This document shows, in pieces, positions 1 through 9,100 of a DNA stretch of 64,000 bases. The notes under the pieces were generated by a model. It did no database searches, was not told the origin of the DNA, and saw nothing but the letters and a program-made list of their open reading frames with translations. The translations under genes were made by a program, and so were the position numbers. The stretch is from Piscinibacter defluvii (GTDB lineage Bacteria > Pseudomonadota > Gammaproteobacteria > Burkholderiales > Burkholderiaceae_C): the NCBI RefSeq assembly GCF_004011805.1, contig NZ_ML137196.1:1-64000 (forward strand), read 5' to 3'. Numbering within the stretch: the stretch's first letter is position 1; every line of letters starts with the position of its first letter.

Positions 1-795
1 CCGGCCGCGGCCGACGCCCTTGCGCCCGCGGCGCCGGCGCGCTCGCAGCGCGCGCCGGTGCACCCGCCACACGCGGCGCGCACGGCGGCCGCAGCCGTGC
101 CGCTCGCGCGGACCGCCGCGCCCGCCGTGGCGCTGGACACCCGCTTCGGCGGCCTGTTCTTCCTGCTCAACGTCGCGACCGCGCTCGGCCTGTATGGCGA
201 CTTCACCCAGCCGCAGCACCGCGGCCTGCCCTGCTCGCCGTGGCACTGGCTGCAACGCGCCGGCCGCGCATCGCTCGGGCGCCGCTTTCGCGCCGACCCG
301 CTGGACGCCTGGCTGCACGCGCAGTCCGGCCCGGCGCCGCCGCTGCCGCGTCCGGCGGCCTGGGCTGCCGATGCCTCGCAACGGGCAGCCTTCGCGGCCG
401 ACACCCGGCCGTGCCACCTGCTGGTCGATGCCGCCGGGCAGCGCCTGCTGCATCCGGCCGGTTTCGTGCTCGCCTGGCAGGCCGGAGCGGCCGCACTCGA
501 CGCCCCACCCGGCACGCTCGTGCACCGGCGGCGGCGCGGCACCACGCCGCCGGACCTGTGGACGCTCACCTGGCCACTGGTGCGCACGCGGCTCGGCGCG
601 GCGCTCGGCCTGCCGCCGCGCGCCGCGCTGGCACTGGCGCTCGAGCTGCCGGCCCGGCTGCGTGCCGGCGCCGGGCGCGTGGAACTGCAGTTCGCGCTCG
701 CCGGGCTGCCGCTCGCGCTGCGCTTCGCGGGCCTGGACCGCGACCCCGGCTGGCTGCCGGCGGCGGGCAGCGACATCCGCTTCCGCTTCGACTGA
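1..795 (+). CDS. Uncharacterised eCIS-locus protein (5' partial)
   Basis: The frame is open from the first base, so the gene probably begins outside the window; a GTG at 58 is the first in-window start codon but has no clear ribosome binding site. The first ~40 residues are Ala/Pro/Arg-rich and look like a linker. A hydrophobic block follows (LDTRFGGLFFLLNVATALGL), then a region rich in Leu, Ala and Arg ending in a short strand-like tail. I recognise no catalytic motif. Its stop overlaps the start of the AAA+ ATPase gene (TGATG), so the two are translationally coupled, and the DUF4157 gene follows. Assignment to an eCIS locus rests on those neighbours, not on its own sequence. Confidence 0.6.
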   Translation, partial: PAAADALAPAAPARSQRAPVHPPHAARTAAAAVPLARTAAPAVALDTRFGGLFFLLNVATALGLYGDFTQPQHRGLPCSPWHWLQRAGRASLGRRFRADPLDAWLHAQSGPAPPLPRPAAWAADASQRAAFAADTRPCHLLVDAAGQRLLHPAGFVLAWQAGAAALDAPPGTLVHRRRRGTTPPDLWTLTWPLVRTRLGAALGLPPRAALALALELPARLRAGAGRVELQFALAGLPLALRFAGLDRDPGWLPAAGSDIRFRFD

Positions 796-2726
796 TGACC
801 ATGGGTGCCGCCCCCTCGCCCCGCGCCATCGCGCAGGCCGCTGCGGCGGCCGAGCTGCAGCACTGGCGGCTGCGCACGCTGCTCGTGCTGCTGCGCGCGG
901 CGGTGGCGCGCGAGGGTGCGCTCGAGCCGCTGCTGGGCCGCCACGCCGCGCTGCGCGACACGCTCGACGCCGCCGCCGACGCCGGGCTCGCCGACCTGAC
1001 GCTGGACGATGCGATCGAGCGGCTCGACCAGCGGGCGCAGGGCGCGCCGGCCGGGCCGCTCTCGCGCCTGCGCGACGCGCTCGGCCTGGACGCCGACGGT
1101 CTGGGCTGCTTCGTCGCCGCGGCGCTGGCGGCCGACGACCCGCGCCTGGCGGCCTTCGTCGACGAGTTGCACGGCCGCGCCGGCCGGCCGACGCGCGCGA
1201 CGCTGGCGCTGGCCTTCGGCGCGGTGGCCGGCAGCGCCGCGCTGCAGCGCCTGCGCGGTGCCGGTGCGCTGCTCGAAGGCGAGCAGGACCCCGGCCTCGC
1301 GGTGCCCGCCGCGCTGTGGGAGCTGGCCGGCGGCCTGCCGCCCGACGCGGGCCGCTGGCAGCACTGGCCGCGCGAGGCGCTGATGCCGCTGCCGGCGCTG
1401 ATCCTGCCCGCGGCGCTGCGCGCACGCCTGGAGGCGCCCCCGGCGCCGGCGACCTGGCTGCTGCGCGGCAGCCCGGGCAGCGGCCGGCGCACGCTGGCCG
1501 GCGCGCTCGCGCGGGCGGCCGGGCGCGGCCTGGTCGCGGCGGTCGACGCGCCGGCGCTGGCCTCGCTCGGGGCTGCGGCCGCGCTGCTGGATGCCGCGCC
1601 GCTGCTGAGCTTCGAGCCCGCCCCCGGCGAGGCGATCGCCTGGACGCCGCCGCCCGGACTGCCCGCGCCCTGTTTCCTGCGCCTGCCGCGCCACGGCGGC
1701 CTCACGTTCGACGGCCCGGCGCCGCGCCGCATCGACCTCGAGCCGCCCGACGCCGACGAGCGCCGCCGGCACTGGGCCCTCGCCTGGCCCGGCCGCGCGG
1801 TCGATGCGGCGCTGGTCGGCTGGCGGCTGCCGCGCGGGCGGCTGCATCGCGCCGCGCAGGCCGTGCCGCCCGACACGCCCGATGCGCTGGCGGCGGTGGC
1901 CGAGGAGATCGGCGCGCTGGGCCGGCATGCGCTGGACAGCATCGCGCGCCGCGTGAGCGCCGCCGGCGCGGACGAGCCGCTCGCGCTGGGCGGCGCCGCG
2001 GGCGAGGAGTTCGAGGCGCTGGTGGCGCGCTGCCGGCACCGCGACCGCCTGGCGGGCCACCTGCCGGCCGCGCAGGCCGCGGCCTGCGGCGTGCGCGCGC
2101 TGTTCAAGGGGCCCAGCGGCACCGGCAAGACGCTGGCCGCGCGCCACCTGGCCGCGCGCCTGGCCCGGCCGCTGTACCGCGTCGACCTCGCCGCCACGGT
2201 GAGCAAGTACATCGGCGAGACCGAGCGCAACCTCGAGCGTGTGTTCGACGCCGCCGAGTCGCTCGACATCGTGCTGCTGCTCGACGAGGGCGACGCGCTG
2301 CTGGCCGGCCGCACCGGCGTGCAGAGCTCGACCGACCGCTACGCCAACCTCGAGACCAACTACCTGCTGCAGCGGCTCGAGGCCTATGCCGGCGTGCTGG
2401 TCGTGACGACCAACGCGGCCGACCGCATCGACCCGGCGTTCGCGCGCCGGCTCGACGTGACCGTCGAGTTCGCGCTGCCCGACGCGGCGACGCGGCTCGC
2501 GCTGTGGGCCTCGCACCTGGGCGCGGGCCATGCGGTGGGCGCCGAGGCGCTGGAACGGATCGCGCGGCGCTGCGCGATCGCCGGCGGGCAGATCCGCAAC
2601 GCCGCGCTGCACGCGGCGCTGCTGGCGATCGACCGCGACCGTGCGCTCGACGAGGCGCTGCTGCTGCAGGCGCTCGAGCGCGAGTACCGCAAGGCCGGGC
2701 AGCAGTGCCCGTCGCTGCGCGACTGA
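795..2726 (+). CDS. AAA+ ATPase, eCIS-type (Afp15-like)
   Basis: 643 residues, starting at the ATG that overlaps the previous stop (TGATG); a second ATG at 801 is possible. The C-terminal half is a canonical AAA+ module: Walker A GPSGTGKT at 439-446, Walker B LLLLDE with D497-E498, a sensor-1-like TTNAAD and an arginine-finger-like FARRLD. The N-terminal half carries a second, degenerate P-loop, GSPGSGRRT at 225-233, in which Arg replaces the catalytic Lys. ATPases of this kind are conserved near the end of eCIS loci and are thought to assist sheath or tube assembly; the exact role here is inferred. The DUF4157 gene follows after 5 nt, so the two are probably one operon. Confidence 0.85.
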   Translation: MTMGAAPSPRAIAQAAAAAELQHWRLRTLLVLLRAAVAREGALEPLLGRHAALRDTLDAAADAGLADLTLDDAIERLDQRAQGAPAGPLSRLRDALGLDADGLGCFVAAALAADDPRLAAFVDELHGRAGRPTRATLALAFGAVAGSAALQRLRGAGALLEGEQDPGLAVPAALWELAGGLPPDAGRWQHWPREALMPLPALILPAALRARLEAPPAPATWLLRGSPGSGRRTLAGALARAAGRGLVAAVDAPALASLGAAAALLDAAPLLSFEPAPGEAIAWTPPPGLPAPCFLRLPRHGGLTFDGPAPRRIDLEPPDADERRRHWALAWPGRAVDAALVGWRLPRGRLHRAAQAVPPDTPDALAAVAEEIGALGRHALDSIARRVSAAGADEPLALGGAAGEEFEALVARCRHRDRLAGHLPAAQAAACGVRALFKGPSGTGKTLAARHLAARLARPLYRVDLAATVSKYIGETERNLERVFDAAESLDIVLLLDEGDALLAGRTGVQSSTDRYANLETNYLLQRLEAYAGVLVVTTNAADRIDPAFARRLDVTVEFALPDAATRLALWASHLGAGHAVGAEALERIARRCAIAGGQIRNAALHAALLAIDRDRALDEALLLQALEREYRKAGQQCPSLRD

Positions 2727-2731
2727 GCACG

Positions 2732-5700
2732 ATGGGCGGCGCACTCGCTCCCGCGCTGCGCCCGGCACCCGAGCCGGGGGCCGCGCAGCGCGGCCAGGCG
2801 CCGCCGCTGCAGCGCATGGCGCTGCGTGTGTCGTCGGTGCACGACGCGGCCGAGCACGAGGCCGCGGACGCGGCACGCCGCGTGGTGCGCATGGACGCGC
2901 CGCCGCGCATCGCGGCACGCGCGGCCGGACCGGCGCGCAGCCCGGTGCGCGTGCAGCGTGCCGCGACCGGCGGCGGCGCGGCGCTCGCACCCGACACCGC
3001 AGCCCGCATCGGCGCGCGGCGCGGCGGCGGGCGGCCGCTGCCCGGGCCGTTGCGGCGCTACATGGAGCCGCGCTTCGGTGCCGACTTCTCGCGCGTGCGC
3101 GTGCACGACGACGCCGAGGCCGCCGTGCTGTCGCGCCGGCTCGCCGCGCGCGCCTTCACGACCGGCGCCGACGTGTTCTTCGGCGCCGGCCAGTTCCAGC
3201 CCGACAGCGCCGAGGGGCGCGAGCTGATCGCGCACGAGCTCGCCCACACCGTGCAGCAGGGCGCCGCGCCGCGCGCGCAGGTGCAGCGCGCGGAAGCGCC
3301 GGCACTGAGCGCGCAGCCCGAGGGCCTGGTGCAGCGGCTCGGCCTGTCGGACATCCTCGACGGGCTGGCCGCGCTGGCCGCCAACGTGCCCGGCTTCACG
3401 CTGCTGACGCTGATCATCGGCCGCAACCCGATCAACATGCGCGTGGTCGAGCGCACGCTGGTCAACGTGCTGCGTGCCTTCATGGGGCTGATCCCCGGCG
3501 GCGAGATCCTGTTCCAGGTGCTGCAGCGCTACGGCGTGGTGGACCGGCTCGGCACCTGGGTGCAGCAGCAGACCGCCGCGCTGGGGCTGAACTTCCAGAC
3601 GATCCGCGACGCGTTCACGCGCTTCACCGATTCGCTCGGCTGGAGCGACATCTTCAGCCCCGGCGACGTGTGGCGCCGCGCACGCGGCATCTTCACGCCG
3701 ATCATCGAGCGCATCACCGCGTTCGTGTCGGGCCTGGTGACGCAGGCGATCACCTGGCTGAAGGAAACCTTCATGGAGCCGCTGGCCGGCTTCTGCCGCC
3801 AGATCCCCGGCTACGGCTTGGTGACGGTGATGCTCGGCCGCGACCCGTTCACCGGCGCGGCGGTGCCGCGCTCGGCACTCAACGTGGTGCGCGCGTTCGC
3901 CGAGTTCATCCCGGGCGGCACCGAGAAAGTCGACCAGCTGGTGCAAAGCGGCGCGCTGCAGCGCGCGCACGACTGGTTCGTGCAGGAAACCACCGCGCGC
4001 AACCTGACCTGGGAGCGCGTGACCGGCACCTTCGCCGCGGCCTGGGCCTCGCTGCAGCTCAGCGACGTGCTGCACCCGATCGACACGCTGCAGCGCATCG
4101 TCGGCCTGTTCCGGCCGCTGCTGGCCGACCTGGTGAGCTTCGCCGGCGCGGCGCTGATGAAGCTGCTGGAGCTGATCTACGAGGCGGCGATGGGTGCCGG
4201 CGGCCGGCGCATCCTCGACATCCTGATGCGCGCGCGGGCGACCTTCCTGGTCATCATCCGCAACCCGGTCGGCTTCCTGCGCAACCTGCTGGGCGCCGTC
4301 GGCCAGGGCGTGCGGCAGTTCATGACCAACATCCTCGCGCACCTGCGCGACGGCGTGATCGCCTGGCTGACCGGCCCGGTGGCGCGCGCCGGCATCCAGA
4401 TGCCCGAGCGCTGGGACCTGCGCGGCATCATCTGGTTCGTGCTGCAGATCCTCGGCCTGACCTGGGCGAGGGTGCGCGAGAAGCTGGTGCGGCTGCTCGG
4501 CGAGCGGGTCGTGGCCGGCCTGGAGTCGGCCTTCGCGCTGCTGCAGGAGATCCGCCAGCGCGGCCTGGTGCAGGCGCTGCGCGACCGCGTCACCGAGTTC
4601 TTCGGCTCGCTGCGCGACGCCGCGCTGGGCGCGATCCGCAGCTTCATCCAGCAGCGCCTGGTGATGGCCGGCATCCAGCAGCTGCTGTCGCTGCTGAGCC
4701 CGGTGGGCGCGGTGATCCAGGCGATCATCAAGACCTACACGACGATCCAGTTCTTCATCCAGCGCATCAACCAGATCCTGGACCTGGTCGAGTCGGTCGT
4801 GAACTCGATCGCCGCGATCGCCTCGGGCGCGATCGGCGCGGCGGCCAATTTCGTCGAGCGCACCATGGCCCGCACGATCCCGGTGATCCTGGACTTCCTG
4901 GCACGCTTCATCGGCCTGGGCGACGTGGGCGCGCAGGTGCAGCGCACGATCCGCGACCTGCAGGCAAGCGTGGACCGCATGCTCGACCGCGCGGTCGACT
5001 GGATCCGGCGCCAGGCCTCGAGCCTGGCGAGCCGGGCGCTGGGTGGGGATCCGAACGCGAGCCCGGCCGATCGCGTGCGCAACGCGTTGCGCGAGGCCGT
5101 GCCGATCGTCAACCGCTTCGCCGGTCGGCCGGTCGGTGCGCTGGTGCTGCGCCCGCTGCTCGCGCCGCTGCGGCTGCGGCACCGGCTGACCCGGCTGGAC
5201 GTGGTGCCGGTGCGCGATGTCTGGGGCGTCGTCGCGGCGGCAAGCCCCGAGGTGATCGAGCCGAGCTCGGCGCGCGTGGACACTGCCGCCGGCACCGGCA
5301 TCGCCGGGCTGACGACGCGCATCCAGTACCAGAGCGGCACGCTCGCGGGCACCGGCAACACCGTCGGCACGGCGATGACGGCCGACCCGCTCGGCCCCGA
5401 CCACCCGGCCGGCCAGGAGCCGGCGGGCGCGAACGTCTGGTCGTCGCTGCTGGCCACCGACCCCGGCGAGACGAACGACCGCAAGTACATCCGCGGCCAC
5501 CTGCTGAACCACCAGGTCGGCGGCTCGGGCGCGGCGCAGAACCTGTTCCCGATCACCGCCGCGGCCAACGACGCGCACGAGAGCCAGTTCGAGAGCCGCA
5601 TCAAGACCTGGGTGAACACCGAGCGCAAGTGGGTGTACTACCGCGTGCGGGTGACCAACATCGTTGTCGACGTCAATCCGCGCCGGCTGCCGCGCAACAA

Positions 5701-6181
5701 CAAGGTCGACGCGAACTTCGCGTGCGAGGCCTACGTCATCGACGCGACCCAGCCGCCAGACCGGCGCACGCCGCAGAACCGCATCACCGCGACGATCGCC
5801 TCGCGCTACCGCGGCGAGGCGGCGGTCAGCGGTACGGCGGGGCCGGCCCGCGGCGCCGAGGCCGCGACCGGCGTGCGGCCGGAGGACCGCGCCGCCACGG
5901 TGGCGCTGCCCGCCGGGCACGAGTACCGGCTCGACCCGCGCATCTTCGACGCGCTGGTGGCCGCGCGCGGGCGCGGCCTGGACGACGCGGCGCTCACGCG
6001 CGCGATGCAATCGGCCGCCGACATCGGCCCGGCGATCGCCGCGACCGTGCTGCACGCACAGCGTGCCGGGGCGCGCGGCGCCGACATCGCCAGCGGCCTG
6101 TCGACCAGCGAGCGCAGCAACCTGACGCAGGCCAACCAGCGCGCGAGCGCGATCGTCACGGCGCTGCGCCGCGCCACGTGA
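2732..6181 (+). CDS. DUF4157 (eCIS-core) protein with nuclease-like C-terminus
   Basis: 1149 residues from the ATG 5 nt after the ATPase stop. Residues ~95-185 match the DUF4157/eCIS-core domain, including the metalloprotease-like HELAH at 168-172 followed by TVQQ. Residues ~220-480 hold two diverged copies of a ~139-residue unit (each with a GRxP and an FIPGG/LIPGG motif), and residues ~480-780 are amphipathic-hydrophobic helices with no signal peptide. Near the C-terminus RGHLL (921-925) is followed by H927, a Gly-rich turn, NLFPIT (937-942) and N946, the layout of DNA/RNA non-specific endonucleases. DUF4157 is known as a marker of eCIS cargo. A secreted nuclease toxin is therefore likely but inferred. 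No immunity gene is obvious downstream. Confidence 0.8.
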   Translation: MGGALAPALRPAPEPGAAQRGQAPPLQRMALRVSSVHDAAEHEAADAARRVVRMDAPPRIAARAAGPARSPVRVQRAATGGGAALAPDTAARIGARRGGGRPLPGPLRRYMEPRFGADFSRVRVHDDAEAAVLSRRLAARAFTTGADVFFGAGQFQPDSAEGRELIAHELAHTVQQGAAPRAQVQRAEAPALSAQPEGLVQRLGLSDILDGLAALAANVPGFTLLTLIIGRNPINMRVVERTLVNVLRAFMGLIPGGEILFQVLQRYGVVDRLGTWVQQQTAALGLNFQTIRDAFTRFTDSLGWSDIFSPGDVWRRARGIFTPIIERITAFVSGLVTQAITWLKETFMEPLAGFCRQIPGYGLVTVMLGRDPFTGAAVPRSALNVVRAFAEFIPGGTEKVDQLVQSGALQRAHDWFVQETTARNLTWERVTGTFAAAWASLQLSDVLHPIDTLQRIVGLFRPLLADLVSFAGAALMKLLELIYEAAMGAGGRRILDILMRARATFLVIIRNPVGFLRNLLGAVGQGVRQFMTNILAHLRDGVIAWLTGPVARAGIQMPERWDLRGIIWFVLQILGLTWARVREKLVRLLGERVVAGLESAFALLQEIRQRGLVQALRDRVTEFFGSLRDAALGAIRSFIQQRLVMAGIQQLLSLLSPVGAVIQAIIKTYTTIQFFIQRINQILDLVESVVNSIAAIASGAIGAAANFVERTMARTIPVILDFLARFIGLGDVGAQVQRTIRDLQASVDRMLDRAVDWIRRQASSLASRALGGDPNASPADRVRNALREAVPIVNRFAGRPVGALVLRPLLAPLRLRHRLTRLDVVPVRDVWGVVAAASPEVIEPSSARVDTAAGTGIAGLTTRIQYQSGTLAGTGNTVGTAMTADPLGPDHPAGQEPAGANVWSSLLATDPGETNDRKYIRGHLLNHQVGGSGAAQNLFPITAAANDAHESQFESRIKTWVNTERKWVYYRVRVTNIVVDVNPRRLPRNNKVDANFACEAYVIDATQPPDRRTPQNRITATIASRYRGEAAVSGTAGPARGAEAATGVRPEDRAATVALPAGHEYRLDPRIFDALVAARGRGLDDAALTRAMQSAADIGPAIAATVLHAQRAGARGADIASGLSTSERSNLTQANQRASAIVTALRRAT

Positions 6182-6197
6182 GCGGGCCGCGACGCCG

Positions 6198-9100
6198 ATG
6201 GACACGCTGGCCGCCTATGCCGACCGCCACCCCGGCGCCACGATCCTCGTCTGCGGCTGCGGCCGCTCGCTGCACACGCTGCCGCGCGACCACGGCCTTG
6301 CGACCATCGGCGTCAACGACATCGGCCGCCTGTTCGACCCGGACTACCTGGTCGTCGTCAACCCGCCGGGTCAGTTCCGCGACGGGCGCTTCCGCTGGGT
6401 GCGCGAGTCGCGCGCGAAGGCGCTGTTCACGCAGCTCGAGCTCGGGCCGGTGGCGCCGCCGGTGGTGCGCTTCCGGCTCGGCCGCTTCGGCGGCACCGCA
6501 ACCGGGCCGGACACGCTGGACTACACGCAGAACTCGCCCTATGTCGCGGTGCTGCTCGCGGCGCACCTGGGCGCGGCGCGCATCGGGCTGATCGGGGTCG
6601 ACTTCGACGACGGCCACTTCTTCGGCGCCACCGGCCCTCACCCGCTCGCCGCCCGGCTGGCCGAGATCGACGCGCAGTACGCCGCGCTGCATGCAGCGCT
6701 GGCGCGGCGCGGCGTCGAACTGGTCAACCTCTCGCCGACCAGCCGGCTCGCCGCGCTGCCGCGCGCCGACATCGCCGGCTGGGCCGGCGCGGCGCGGCCG
6801 GCCCCGGCCGCCACCCCGGCGCTGCGCATCGTCTCTTACGCGACCACGCCGGTGGCCGGCGTGCCGGCCGTGCTGGCGCGCTGCATCGCGCACGCCACGC
6901 CGCATGCGGCCCGCTGCGTCTGGGCGACCGACCGTTACGCCAACGGCGTGGCCTTCGACGGCGACCTGCAGTGGTCGACGCACCCGCGCGAGGCCGGGGC
7001 CGCGCTCGCCGCGGCCGATGCGGTGATCGTGCACAACGGCCGCGTCGACCCGCGCCACGCGCGCCTGCTGGCCGGCAAGCCGCTGCTGACGCTGGCCCAC
7101 AACTACGGCTGGAACGTCGACATGGCGCTGGTGCGCGCCGGGCAGCCCGGCCTGGTGGTCGCGCAATACCAGGCCACGCTGCCCGAGTTCGCGGGCTGGA
7201 CCGCGGTGCCCAACCCGCTGCCGCTGTGGGAGGCCGCCTACCGCCCGGAGCCCAAGCCCGACACGGTCACGATCGCCTTCACGCCCAGCGGCGCGCACGA
7301 GCGCTACCCGCCCGGCCACCGCCTGTACTGGCATGCCAAGGGTGCGCTGTCGACGCTGGCACTGCTGGACCGGCTTGCGCGCGAGGGCCTGGTGCAGCTC
7401 GAGGTGCTGCGCGGCGGCGCGGTGGTGCCGCACGCGCAGGCGCTGGCGATGAAGCGGCGCGCGCACATCGTCATCGACGAATGCGTGACCGGCAGCTACC
7501 ACCGCAACAGCCTCGAGGGGCTGGCGGCCGGCTGCGTGGTCGTCAACGGGCTCGGGCAGCTGCCGGGTGTCGAGGAGGTGCTGCGGCGCTGTGCGCCGGA
7601 CGCCGGCGACCTGCCGTTCGAGCGCGCGACGCCCGAGACGCTCGAGGCCGTGCTGCGTGCGCTGGTCGCGCTCGGCCCCGAAGCGCTCGTCGCGCGCGGT
7701 GCCGCGAACCGTGCCTGGGTCGAGCGGCACTGGGATTTCGCCGACCAGTGGCGGCACCACTGGAAGCCCGCGCTCGACCGGGCCCTCGACGCCACGCGCG
7801 CGCCGCGCCGCCCAGTGTCCACCCCCGTCCAAGAGGAGCCCGCGATGCCTGCACCCCTGAGCGCCAACGCGCGTGTCTCGGTCGTCGTGCCGCACGGCGG
7901 CCGCGAGCGCTTGCCGCTGCTGGCCGCGACGCTGGCGTCGCTGCGCCAGTCGAGCGCGGTGGCCGAGATCGTCGTCGTCGAGCTCGGCGCCGAGCCGGTC
8001 GCCGAGGCGCTCTCGCTGCGCTGGGCCGACCGGCACCTGTTCATCGCCCACGACGGCGCGTTCGAGCGCGCCACCGCGCTGAACGCCGGCACCGCGCAGG
8101 CCACGCAGCCGGTCGTCGCCTGGCACGACAACGACCTGCTGCACGCGCCCGAATTCCTCGGCCGCGCGCTGGCCGAGCTGGCCGCACGCCGGCTCGACAT
8201 GCTGGTGCCCTACACCGCGGTGCACTACCTGGACGCCGAGGACTCGCGCCGCGTGGCGCGCGGCGAACTCGCGCCCGAGCAGGCCGCGGTGGTGCAGCGC
8301 CTCACCGGGCGGATCGGCTGCATCGGCCTCGTGCGGCGCGACTTCGTGCAGCGTCACGGCGGGTTGATCGAGGGCTTCCGCGGTTGGGGCGGCGAGGACG
8401 ATGCCTGGTTCCACAAGGCCGCGCTGTGCGGCCGCCTGGGCCGCAGCCAGCGGCCCGACCAGCCGGTGTTCCACCTGCACCACCCGCTGTCCGGCGGCAT
8501 CGCGCCGGGCCAGCCGGGCGCGGCCAACCCGCATTACGCGGCCAACCTCGAGCGGCTCGCCGCCGTGCGCGCCACGCGCGACGCGGCCACGCTGGCGCAG
8601 CGCTTCCCGAGCGCAACGCCGGCAGCCGGCGTGCTGCACGAGCGCCGGCCAGTCGCAGCGCGCAGCGACGCCGGCGTGCCGGTGTGGACCTACTGGGAGG
8701 GGCCCTGCCCGTCCTGGATCCGCGCCTGCCGCCGCACGCTGCTGCACCACGTGCCCGGTCTGCGCCTGCTGACGCCGGAGACCTTCGCCGCGCTGCGCGC
8801 GGGCGACCCCGAGATGGGCGCGCTCGACCTGTCGCACCTGCATGTCGCACACCGCGCGGACGCGATCCGTGCCTGGCTGCTGGCGCGTTTCGGCGGCTTG
8901 TGGATCGACGCCGACTGCCTGCTGATGCGCCCGCCGCACGAGCTGCCCGGCTGGCTGGCCGCGCACGACTTCGTCGGCCACCGCATGCGCAGCGGTCCGA
9001 TCTCGAACGCCTTCATCGCCGCGCCGCCGGGCAGCCGCATCGCCGCGGCCTACTGGGCGCAGGTGCGCGACATCGTCGCGCGGCGCCAGCGCGTGGGCTG

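Noticed and set aside
3233..3247. HELAH in the DUF4157 protein as proof of an active protease
   Set aside because: The motif is conserved in the family, but the third zinc ligand is not clear from sequence, so activity cannot be claimed.
2384..6205. 1273-residue open frame on the minus strand opposite the eCIS-core gene
   Set aside because: Antisense frames stay open by chance at this GC content; composition is His/Arg/Ala/Gln-rich with no motif, and the plus-strand frame has clear domains.
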